Below, piece after piece: positions 1 to 5,806 of a DNA stretch of 7,636 nucleotides. The translations under genes and the position numbers were made by a program. How positions within the stretch are numbered: position 1 is the stretch's first letter; each line of letters opens with the position of its first letter. Source of the stretch: an uncultured Collinsella sp. (GTDB lineage Bacteria; Actinomycetota; Coriobacteriia; Coriobacteriales; Coriobacteriaceae); NCBI GenBank assembly GCA_900555515.1, contig USLO01000082.1, positions 1 to 7,636 on the forward strand. Reading direction: 5' to 3'. Under the pieces are notes generated by a model. It searched no databases. It was not told where the DNA came from and was given only the letters and a program-made list of their open reading frames with translations.

Positions 1-217
1 ACGTGGCTCCAATCTGCCTCGGGGACTTACTGTACTGGCTATGTACCCATTGCCGTGCATTTAATCACGCGGATTCCTAAAGACCCGAATAACGATTGCT
101 TGATACCGCATACCGAAGTCTCGCACTTTTCTGTGGCAAAGTGCGCTATAGGAGGGGGCCGACGGCTTTGTATTTGGTCCCGAAAATTGGCTTTGACCTG
201 CTAGTTTTATTGGGATG
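1..217. other. Non-coding stretch beyond the lipoprotein terminator, with one hairpin
   Basis: No gene is supportable here. The only long open frame, on the minus strand, has no ribosome site and reads through the terminator stem. An inverted repeat, CGCACTTT at 122-129 and AAAGTGCG at 138-145, gives an 8-bp stem with an 8-nt loop. It is not followed by a T run on either strand, so it is not a standard intrinsic terminator. The stretch may belong to a dispersed intergenic repeat of this genus, but that is a guess from its character and not shown by the sequence. Confidence 0.4.
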
Positions 218-251
218 AAAAAGCCGGGCTCCCCCATCGGGGAAGCCCGGC
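218..251 (-). terminator. Intrinsic terminator of the solute-binding lipoprotein gene
   Basis: On the minus strand a 13-bp GC-rich stem (251-239 pairing with 235-223, with one G-U wobble) closes a 3-nt loop and is followed at once by five T (222-218). It lies 66 nt beyond the stop codon of the lipoprotein gene. This is a textbook Rho-independent terminator for leftward transcription. It marks the end of that transcript. Confidence 0.92.
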
Positions 252-317
252 AGTGCGTGTTGAAACCGTGAAGAAGTGTCCTTTCCAACGTATAGGAGAC
301 ACCACCCCTAGCAATAA

Positions 318-1343
318 CTAGCTATTGAGTTTGTTAATGTCGTCGTCGGTGATGGCGCCTTCCTGGCTGGACGATTTGTCCTCGGAGGATGCGGTCTCAT
401 TGTTGGAATCGGAGGACTCGCTGCCGGAGGACATGGTCTCACTGGACTCAGAGTCACCCGGCTGCACGTTAGCGCCCGAAACCGTCTTAGTGGTGAGGTC
501 GTAGGGCATCGTGCCATACCAGACAGAGTGGACCGCCTCGAGCGTGCCGTCGGCCGTAATACCGTCGAGGGCATCGCTCACGGCACGGCACAGTTCGTCA
601 TTGGACGAGAGGCCCACAACACCAAGCGTCGAGGGCGCCTCGAGCGCACCGACATAGGAGACCTCGCTCATCAGGCGTGCAAGGTAGCCGCCGGCCGTGG
701 AGTCGCAGATCACATAGTCGACCTCGCCGGACTCAAGCGCCTCAAAGCACTCGTTGATGTTGGAGTAGGTCTTTTGGTTGGCGGTGATGCTCTGCTTAGC
801 AAGCGCCTCCTGCGAGGCCGAGGACATCTGAACGCCCAGGGTGGACGTGTTAAGGGTATCGGTGGAAACGCTTAGCGACCCACCATCGCTAGTTTTACCG
901 AACACGGAAGTGGCATCGTACAGGCAGGTGCCGAGCGAGCTAATGTCCCCGTCCGTGGAGGTAATCTCGCCGATAAAGATATCGGCCTTTTTGTCGCCGA
1001 GCGCGGAACCTGCCGAGGACGCATCGACAAAGGCGACCTTAAGGCCCATGCGGCTTGCGAGGGCGCGGGCGGCGTCAACCGCATACCCCGTGAGCTCGCC
1101 GTCGGCGTCCTGCATGGCCTGCGGCGCATCGGAAGTATCGAGGGCGACCGTCAGGGTTCCGGGAGTGACCAGGGCGTCGTCCGACACCGCCGGCGTGACG
1201 GTCTCGTACTCGATCTGGTCGATCGTGGGAGTCGTGAACGTAGACAGCGGGTTGAACGCGCATCCGCTCAGGCCCAAAACGGCGATGACCGCTGCGGTCC
1301 CAGCACCTAACCGAGCCGCGTGCATCAAGCTGCCCCTCACCAT
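318..1343 (-). CDS. Solute-binding lipoprotein, SBP_bac_3 (periplasmic binding protein type 2) family
   Basis: Encodes about 341 residues from the ATG at 1343. A short basic start and hydrophobic stretch end in a lipobox, LSG then Cys28, so the mature protein should be lipid-anchored outside the membrane. Residues about 62-275 follow the SBP_bac_3 pattern: an initial strand (LTVALDTSD), a TGYAVDAARALASRMGLKV segment, KADIFIGEI, LGVQ, and ALESGEVDYVICD with Asp214, equivalent to the ligand-binding Asp of amino-acid receptors. The Arg that normally holds the ligand carboxylate, just after the first lobe, is not visible (GEITSTDGDISSLG), so the ligand may not be a standard amino acid. The last 48 residues are rich in Ser, Glu and Asp. 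No permease or ATPase gene is nearby. An alternative start is the ATG at 1325, with the better Shine-Dalgarno GAGGGG, giving 335 residues. The frame stays open to 1724, but a promoter lies inside that extension. Confidence 0.85.
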   Translation of the reverse strand: MVRGSLMHAARLGAGTAAVIAVLGLSGCAFNPLSTFTTPTIDQIEYETVTPAVSDDALVTPGTLTVALDTSDAPQAMQDADGELTGYAVDAARALASRMGLKVAFVDASSAGSALGDKKADIFIGEITSTDGDISSLGTCLYDATSVFGKTSDGGSLSVSTDTLNTSTLGVQMSSASQEALAKQSITANQKTYSNINECFEALESGEVDYVICDSTAGGYLARLMSEVSYVGALEAPSTLGVVGLSSNDELCRAVSDALDGITADGTLEAVHSVWYGTMPYDLTTKTVSGANVQPGDSESSETMSSGSESSDSNNETASSEDKSSSQEGAITDDDINKLNS

Positions 1344-1668
1344 GTCCACTACCCTGCCTTCTGTGTCGTATACGATCCGTGCGTTGCGCGGAATATCAGG
1401 TTGTTCCCACCAGCTGACCTGGTATTTGACCCCACACTTGCGCACCGGGGTGTTTGCTCGGGAGGCCGCAGCCACCTTCACGACTGGCCCGCTCGCCCGC
1501 GAGGCGGTATTGCCCCAAAGAAAGTCGAACGGACGGTGCGGCTTACATCTAGGACGCGCCATGATCGCGCCGCGCGCACGCGGTCGCTTACGTGGATCCC
1601 TTTGACCGCGTCTGTCTTGGACTAGGACGGGCATTTCGTCCGTCCGCAACCACAGCCTGGTAGGAACG
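1344..1668 (-). other. Long leader of the lipoprotein gene (or unproven N-terminal extension)
   Basis: Roughly 325 nt lie between the inferred transcription start and the lipoprotein start. The downstream frame is stop-free throughout and has in-frame ATGs at 1634 and 1562, but neither has a good ribosome site. The codons include AGA, AGG, GTA and ACA and are less GC-biased at third positions than those of the neighbouring genes. A protein starting there would also bury the lipobox internally. Two hairpins are visible near the 5' end: 6 bp at 1625-1630/1640-1645 and 8 bp at 1578-1585/1604-1611. A 10-bp palindrome TCGTATACGA sits at 1366-1375, about 22 nt before the ATG. I recognise no known riboswitch or T-box motif. 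I favour an untranslated, possibly regulatory leader, with moderate confidence. Confidence 0.45.
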
Positions 1669-1674
1669 AAGCGC

Positions 1675-1703
1675 ATTATAGCTAAGTTCAAGCTAAAGTT
1701 TAA
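1675..1703 (-). promoter_or_regulatory. Sigma-A-type promoter for the lipoprotein gene
   Basis: On the minus strand a perfect -10 hexamer TATAAT (1680-1675) is preceded, after exactly 17 nt, by TTAAAC (1703-1698), a weak match to the -35 consensus TTGACA. The region around it is AT-richer than its surroundings. The expected transcription start is near 1668. Because it lies within the longest open frame, it argues that translation does not begin at 1724. Confidence 0.6.
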
Positions 1704-1824
1704 GGTTAGGGGCGTTATTCGCATCGCGAGTACAGATTTCGCAGGTCAGGACGGACCGCACGTGCTCTGATTGAGCGCGTCGCTCCCCTATGGAAAGCCC
1801 CAACACACCCGTCTGGGAGCGCCG
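1704..1824. other. Intergenic stretch between promoter and inverted-repeat element
   Basis: No open frame with a ribosome site is seen. A 7-bp inverted repeat, CGCTCCC at 1781-1787 and GGGAGCG at 1815-1821, has a 27-nt loop. It has no T run and is of uncertain meaning. No operator motif is recognised directly upstream of the promoter. Confidence 0.35.
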
Positions 1825-2041
1825 TGGCCAAAAAATAGCAAATATGAGTACTGTTACCAATTTAGTAGCAGGAGTTTTTGGCTCTGCAAGCTGTTTTCAC
1901 GCTCTATAACGTCAGATTGATGCCAGGATATTCCACATTTGTTTAATAACTTTCTAATTTACGCCATCTTCCAGTCCCAAAATCCCTGATTTTGCTGTTA
2001 CTGAATTTGTAGCAGTACTCATATTTGCTATTTTTTGGCCA
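1825..2041. repeat. AT-rich 217-bp element with long inverted-repeat ends (MITE-like)
   Basis: The left arm 1825-1871 and right arm 1995-2041 are inverted copies. The outer 29 bp are identical, starting TGGCCAAAAAATAGC, and 43 of all 47 bp match. After an 8-nt gap in the alignment a further 19 bp on each side (1872-1890 and 1968-1986) match at 14 positions. The arms are therefore opposed copies of one sequence of about 70 bp rather than a freshly made palindrome. The 77-nt centre is AT-rich and encodes nothing recognisable. No target-site duplication directly abuts the ends. As RNA it could fold into a hairpin of at least 47 bp. It may be a non-autonomous mobile element or two opposed copies of a dispersed repeat. 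It may also end or stabilise the transcript of the upstream gene at 2076-3185. Confidence 0.8.
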
Positions 2042-2073
2042 GAGCATATATCCAACCCCCTGTTTCAGAGCAT
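2040..2073. repeat. 8-bp direct repeat pair CAGAGCAT
   Basis: CAGAGCAT occurs at 2040-2047, overlapping the right end of the inverted-repeat element, and again at 2066-2073, just before the stop of the neighbouring gene. The 18 nt between them hold nothing recognisable. The pair could be a footprint of an insertion or excision event or simple chance. There is no matching copy at the left end of the element. Confidence 0.4.
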
Positions 2074-2075
2074 TG

Positions 2076-3185
2076 TTAGGCGGGTTTAAGCCCAAAACAC
2101 GCCCGCAGCGTGTTAAGCAGCGCCTCTTGCTTTTTCCTGCGGGCATCGACACGATTCCGGTACCGCTTTCGCATACGCTGGTGGATGCGCCATGCGAGTG
2201 CTTCCATCGCTTCCATGTCACAGAGCATTTCGTTGTTGACCGTCGCGACCTCGATTCCCATAGTAATCAAGCCCGTGTTGCGCTTTTCATCATGGATACG
2301 TCCCCTCCGAGAAGAATGGCCCAGCTCACCGTTGTATTCCAAGTCAAACCGGGCTGCTTCCTGAAAGGCATCGCAAACCGCATGCGGCATCCCCGAGATC
2401 GCCTGTGCACGGTCGTTGAACTCGATCTTGTAGTCGGTCTTAAAGGGACCACAGGCAAATCCGCCATAGGAAAACGGAAGCGAAAACATGGCAAGCATGA
2501 TGCACTCCATGGGTGAACGCAGGTTTTCCGACAGATAGGGACACAGCCGCCGCAGCTGCTTGGCCGCGCTCCCCTTGCATGCCGCGAGGTAATCTACCAG
2601 GCAATCGGGTGTCAGCACGGACTCGACCTCAAAGTAACCGACATCTGGCGGCTGGTCTTTGTCCTTTGCCAATTTGTTCACGACAGGCGATGTGTAGGGA
2701 GGTAGATACTGCCCGCGGTCACTCAGCGAAATCTTAGAGCACAGCTCCTGGGCCAGGGCAAATGCCTGGATACAGCCGACCTCGCGGGCGACGGCAACAC
2801 AAAGGGCCTCGGGAGATAGACTGTACACCCCTGGTTCCACCTCTAGAATCGAGCCGGCGGGCAACCCAGAGCATACGGACCAGCCCACGCCAGGCATGCG
2901 GCGGCGCTGCGCCGCAGATCCCACCAGCAAGCAAAGATCTTCTTGCACCTCGCCGCTTGCGGCCCCAATCCGCACCAAGTCGGGAAGATAGATGTCCTCG
3001 ATCGAGGGCGACGACGCGCGCAGCACACGGCACTCTTCATCGGGACTGAGGTCCCTCCAGCTGATGTAACCCATCTGCCGGCGCTCGGCGCGCATCATGC
3101 GTAGCGCCGAGGCGCCCGTCAGAATTACGGAAGCAGCCAGCTGCTCGCTTGCAGGCTTGCCACGCTGCCCGATCTTTATTGCCAT
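2076..3185 (-). CDS. Uncharacterised cysteine-rich protein with a DUF559/Vsr-like endonuclease-related C-terminal region
   Basis: Encodes 369 residues from the ATG at 3185. This start is chosen because AGGGG lies 8 nt upstream; a TTG at 3203 would add 6 residues. No signal peptide or membrane segment is seen. Residues about 100-140 (LPAGSILEVEPGVYSLSPEA) resemble the loader region of AbiEi-like/DUF559 proteins common in Coriobacteriia. Residues 223-255 (SPMECIMLAMFSLPFSYGG) match the conserved segment before the nuclease fold in that group. Residues 280-316 follow the DUF559/Vsr-type pattern: FDLEYNG, then His290, Asp299, Arg302, Leu306, Gly310 and a final strand. Asn285 sits where Asp is usual, so activity is doubtful. 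The end (336-352) is strongly basic. There are 14 cysteines, not in an obvious zinc-finger pattern. It lies 11 nt after comF and is probably cotranscribed. The family link is from pattern memory; the function is unknown. Confidence 0.75.
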   Translation of the reverse strand: MAIKIGQRGKPASEQLAASVILTGASALRMMRAERRQMGYISWRDLSPDEECRVLRASSPSIEDIYLPDLVRIGAASGEVQEDLCLLVGSAAQRRRMPGVGWSVCSGLPAGSILEVEPGVYSLSPEALCVAVAREVGCIQAFALAQELCSKISLSDRGQYLPPYTSPVVNKLAKDKDQPPDVGYFEVESVLTPDCLVDYLAACKGSAAKQLRRLCPYLSENLRSPMECIMLAMFSLPFSYGGFACGPFKTDYKIEFNDRAQAISGMPHAVCDAFQEAARFDLEYNGELGHSSRRGRIHDEKRNTGLITMGIEVATVNNEMLCDMEAMEALAWRIHQRMRKRYRNRVDARRKKQEALLNTLRACFGLKPA

Positions 3186-3193
3186 CTGAACCA

Positions 3194-3198
3194 CCCCT
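3194..3198 (-). promoter_or_regulatory. Ribosome site deciding the start of the nuclease-like gene
   Basis: AGGGG on the minus strand lies 8 nt before the ATG at 3185 and overlaps the comF stop codon TAG (3199-3197). It favours the ATG over the TTG at 3203, which sits upstream of this site. The overlap suggests translational coupling to comF. Confidence 0.65.
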
Positions 3199-4003
3199 AC
3201 CAAACGCGTGCGATAGCAAGGCCATCGACTGCCGCAGCGCCGGCGCGCTTGAGTTCCGCCGAAGCCGCTGCCATCGTCGCACCCGTGGTGATAACGTCGT
3301 CGATAAGCAGCAAGCGGCGGCCGTGCACGTCCTCAACCGTCTCGTACATACCTCGGGCACGCTCGCGGCGCTCCTCACGACCGAGTTCGCGCTGGTCACC
3401 ATGCCCGTACTTGACGAGAGCATCGAGCAGGGGAACACCCGACAGCTCGCAAAATGGGCGCGCAATGGCCTCCATATGATCAAAACCACGCCGCCGAAAC
3501 GCTGCCGCCGTCGCAGGCACAAACACCACCGCATCCGCACCGGACAGCACACCTCCATAGCGATCGGGCGCTACGACCTGGGCATGCAGGGCGGTGTCGT
3601 AGAGCAGCTCCGCCAGATACGGAGCCAGACGTCGCTCGCCCGCGTCCTTGTACGCTTTAATGATGCGCGGCAGCGGATGCGCATAGACGGCGCACGCCAG
3701 GCAGCGGTCGAGCGCCTCCGCCATTGCCAAGGACGTGCCCTCGACCGAACACTCAGTGCACAGCAAATCCCCAAACGGGGCGCCGCATCGGGTGCAGCTA
3801 TGACGTGGGTCGATGAGCGTGAGCGCGGCCAGGCAGTCTTGGCAAATAAGCGCACCGGCGCGTTCGCAGCCGGCACATCGCGTGGGCGACAACGCCTCAA
3901 GCGCCTCGTACGTCGCGTGCTCGGCAAACGGTAGCAATTCGTCCGCAAACGGTAGGGCACCGGCGCCCTGCAGACGGCTCAATATGTTCAGGCGGCTCTT
4001 CAA
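3197..4003 (-). CDS. comF: ComF family phosphoribosyltransferase-like competence protein
   Basis: Encodes 268 residues. Two zinc-binding cysteine sets, C43-X2-C46 with C54-X2-C57 and C70-X2-C73 with C82-X2-C85, precede a type I phosphoribosyltransferase domain. That domain has the ComF signature RRRGFDH (170-176) and the PRPP loop LLLIDDVITTGAT (231-243; Asp235, Asp236). ComF proteins act in DNA uptake for transformation, probably as cytoplasmic partners of the ComFA helicase; their reaction is unproven. The start is TTG at 4003, chosen because GGGAGG lies 8 nt upstream and no ATG occurs before the first cysteine motif. About 42 residues precede the first cysteine, longer than usual for the family. 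They include a 21-bp tandem duplication giving LPFADEL then LPFAEHA. The 102-nt gap to ricT suggests partly separate expression, and no comFA is present here. Confidence 0.9.
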   Translation of the reverse strand: MKSRLNILSRLQGAGALPFADELLPFAEHATYEALEALSPTRCAGCERAGALICQDCLAALTLIDPRHSCTRCGAPFGDLLCTECSVEGTSLAMAEALDRCLACAVYAHPLPRIIKAYKDAGERRLAPYLAELLYDTALHAQVVAPDRYGGVLSGADAVVFVPATAAAFRRRGFDHMEAIARPFCELSGVPLLDALVKYGHGDQRELGREERRERARGMYETVEDVHGRRLLLIDDVITTGATMAAASAELKRAGAAAVDGLAIARVW

Positions 4004-4006
4004 GAC

Positions 4007-4042
4007 ACAACCCTCCCTACGTTCGGTCGCAGGGAGGGTTGT
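4007..4042 (-). promoter_or_regulatory. 12-bp hairpin burying the comF Shine-Dalgarno
   Basis: On the minus strand ACAACCCTCCCT (4042-4031) pairs perfectly with AGGGAGGGTTGT (4018-4007) around a 12-nt loop. The 3' arm contains the GGGAGG ribosome site of comF, and the TTG start follows 3 nt after the stem. The folded form should block translation initiation. The tail (GTCTTGAAG) is poor in T, so it is a weak candidate for an intrinsic terminator. Translational control or partial termination after ricT are both possible. Confidence 0.7.
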
Positions 4043-4054
4043 TGATTCAGCGCT

Positions 4055-4060
4055 ATGATA
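4055..4060 (-). promoter_or_regulatory. Possible -10 element before comF
   Basis: TATCAT on the minus strand matches TATAAT at five of six positions. No convincing -35 hexamer is found at 16-18 nt upstream. If used, transcription would start near 4048, so the comF mRNA would begin with the ribosome-site hairpin. This is weak, single-motif evidence. Confidence 0.22.
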
Positions 4061-4077
4061 CCCCGATGCGCTCGGGG
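4061..4077 (-). terminator. Short GC-rich hairpin after ricT, weak terminator candidate
   Basis: CCCCGA (4077-4072) pairs with TCGGGG (4066-4061) around a 5-nt loop, followed on the minus strand by TATCATAG. The stem is only 6 bp and the tail is not a T run, so any termination would be partial. It lies 29 nt beyond the ricT stop. Confidence 0.25.
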
Positions 4078-4105
4078 CAAGGCGAGCTAAATCCGCTCGC
4101 GGGCG

Positions 4106-5806
4106 TTATTCGCCGGCGGGCGGTTGTGGTGCGGACGAAGACGGGGTCGAACCCTCGCCACCATCCTGGCGCGACTTGCGGGAACGGCGACGGCGACGGC
4201 GCTTTTGACCCTGGTCGGCCGTGCCCTCGCCACCGCGATCCTCGCGCGGCTCGCGCTCGTCGCGAGCGGCGCCACGCGAAGCCTTGGCAGCCGCTCCCCC
4301 GCCATCTCCGGGACGACGGCGCGTAACCTTGACCTCGCCATCCGAGACCTGATCGGCCACGGAGGGCACTGAGGGCTTCTGCTGCGCGCCCGAGGAATGG
4401 CGACGGCGCGGACGCGGCGCGCGCTCCTCCTCGCCACGTGACTTGCCACCCTTGTCGGCAGGCGCATCGGAACCCGAACCACCCTTGGGGGCGGCACCAG
4501 CCTCGCGAGCAGCTGCGGCGCGGAAGGCGTCCTCGCGCTCCTCGCTCGACAGATGACGGCGGCGGCGACGTGTGGGATTCATGCCGCCGCCGCGATTCTG
4601 CTGCTGGGGCTGCTGAACCTCGCGCTCGCGAGAGGCGTTCTTGCCCGCGGCTGCAGCCTCGGTAGCATCGCCCGAGCCCGCGCGCTTGCGACGACGACGG
4701 CCACCGGCGGCCTCCTCGGCCTCGGGTGTCTCGGCCTTACCACGGCCCTTTCCGCGGCCACGGCCCTCGCCCTGACCCTGAGCAGCGCGGGCATCGGAAT
4801 CGGCATCGCGACGACGGCGCTTGGGCATCGACGTGCCGGCAAGACGGTCGGCGCTCGACAGGCCATCGCCCACGTCGACGCCGTTCTCGCGGTCGAGCTC
4901 CATGAGCGCCAGACGCATCTCGGGCGACTCGATGCGCTCGAGCACGTCGCGCGTCACGCAGTCGGGGCGGCAGTTGCAGCCCTGCTCGGCGGCCTTCTTT
5001 TTGCAGCCCTCCGAGCACGTCATATCGGCCAGGTTGACCTTAAAGACTTTGCCGTTCTCCAGGCGCAGCACCAGCTGCTCACGCGGCGTGTCATACTCCT
5101 GGATACGCGCCTTGCCAAGCGGCGTATCGATGAGCGTCTTCTTTTTGGGCGCACGGCTCTTAAAGTCCTTGTAGGCCTCGAACTCGTAGCGCAGGCAGCA
5201 CATCAGGCGGCCGCAAACGCCGCTGATCTTGGACGAGTTGAGCGGCAGGTCCTGCTCTTTTGCCATGCGAATCGAGACGGGCTCAAACTGTCCGCCAAAG
5301 CGCGTGCAGCAGAGCTCCTGTCCGCACTGGGCGTAGCCACCCACCAGGCGGGTCTCGTCACGCACGCCGATCTGGCGCATATCGACGCGAATGTGCAGCG
5401 TCGAGGACAGGTCCTTGACGAGCTGACGAAAATCGACGCGCTCCTCGGCCGCAAAGTAGAACACGGCCTTCTCGCCGCCAAACAGGTACTCGACGCCGAC
5501 CGGCTTCATCTCGAGGTCGAGCTCCTTGACCAGACGGCGGAAGTCGACCATGGCTTCGTCGCCCTGGATGGCTAGGTCGTCCGCAAGCTGCAGGTCGATG
5601 TCGCTCGCCACGCGCAGCACGGGCTTGAGCGGCTGACCGATCTCGTCTTGCGGCACCTCGAAGGGATCGGCCGTGACCAGGCCGATCTCGGTTCCGCGCT
5701 CGGTGGAACAAATGGCGTAATCGGCCTCGAGGATATCCAGATCCTGCGGGTCGAACCACAGGTCGCGCGAGGCGTAGGTAAACTTAACGGGTACAACTAA
5801 CGGCAT
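4106..5806 (-). CDS. ricT: RicT/YaaT, PSP1-domain protein with an unusually long Arg/Gly-rich C-terminal tail
   Basis: Encodes 566 residues. About 1-260 form the PSP1 core, similar in length to whole RicT proteins (about 275). Its hallmark cysteines are GYAQCGQELCCTRF (C161, C166, C167) and GVCGRLMCCL (C198, C203, C204). In Bacillus RicT works with RicF and RicA in a complex carrying [4Fe-4S] clusters that promotes RNase Y-dependent mRNA maturation, sporulation and competence; the cysteines here fit that role. A further cluster, C264, C268, C277, C279 and C283, follows the core. From about 320 the protein is low-complexity and probably disordered, with many basic blocks (KRRRRD, GRGRGKGRGK, GRRRRKR, TRRRRRH, RPRRRH, KRRRRRRSRK), alternating with Glu/Ala/Gly stretches. 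This is a likely RNA- or membrane-contacting tail. The ATG at 5806 overlaps holB by 10 nt, and AGGAAGG (5820-5814) is 7 nt upstream. RicF, RicA and YabA are not in the window. Confidence 0.92.
   Translation of the reverse strand: MPLVVPVKFTYASRDLWFDPQDLDILEADYAICSTERGTEIGLVTADPFEVPQDEIGQPLKPVLRVASDIDLQLADDLAIQGDEAMVDFRRLVKELDLEMKPVGVEYLFGGEKAVFYFAAEERVDFRQLVKDLSSTLHIRVDMRQIGVRDETRLVGGYAQCGQELCCTRFGGQFEPVSIRMAKEQDLPLNSSKISGVCGRLMCCLRYEFEAYKDFKSRAPKKKTLIDTPLGKARIQEYDTPREQLVLRLENGKVFKVNLADMTCSEGCKKKAAEQGCNCRPDCVTRDVLERIESPEMRLALMELDRENGVDVGDGLSSADRLAGTSMPKRRRRDADSDARAAQGQGEGRGRGKGRGKAETPEAEEAAGGRRRRKRAGSGDATEAAAAGKNASREREVQQPQQQNRGGGMNPTRRRRRHLSSEEREDAFRAAAAREAGAAPKGGSGSDAPADKGGKSRGEEERAPRPRRRHSSGAQQKPSVPSVADQVSDGEVKVTRRRPGDGGGAAAKASRGAARDEREPREDRGGEGTADQGQKRRRRRRSRKSRQDGGEGSTPSSSAPQPPAGE

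Noticed and set aside
1395..1440. Resemblance of the leader to bacterial SRP RNA (TACCAGGTCAG)
   Set aside because: The defining GGAAGGAAGCAGC loop region is missing, so the short match is most likely chance.
1520..1545. A GTTCGAC sequence in the leader suggesting a tRNA T-loop
   Set aside because: The flanking bases do not form a T-stem, and no acceptor, D or anticodon arms can be built.
841..1605. 254-codon open frame on the plus strand opposite the lipoprotein gene and its leader
   Set aside because: It runs through the lipoprotein coding region and its promoter-proximal leader and has no domain or ribosome site.
1943..2221. Minus-strand 92-codon frame running through the inverted-repeat arm
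   Set aside because: It starts inside the 2076-3185 gene in another frame and ends in the non-coding repeat. There is no ribosome site and no family resemblance.
3149..3934. 261-codon open frame on the plus strand opposite comF
   Set aside because: It is antisense to comF, which carries zinc and PRPP motifs. The frame mirrors comF codon bias and has no ribosome site.
4553..5575. 340-codon open frame on the plus strand opposite ricT
   Set aside because: It is fully antisense to the well-supported PSP1 gene, its protein is a low-complexity Ala/Leu-rich run, and it has no ribosome site. GC-rich third positions on the other strand explain it.
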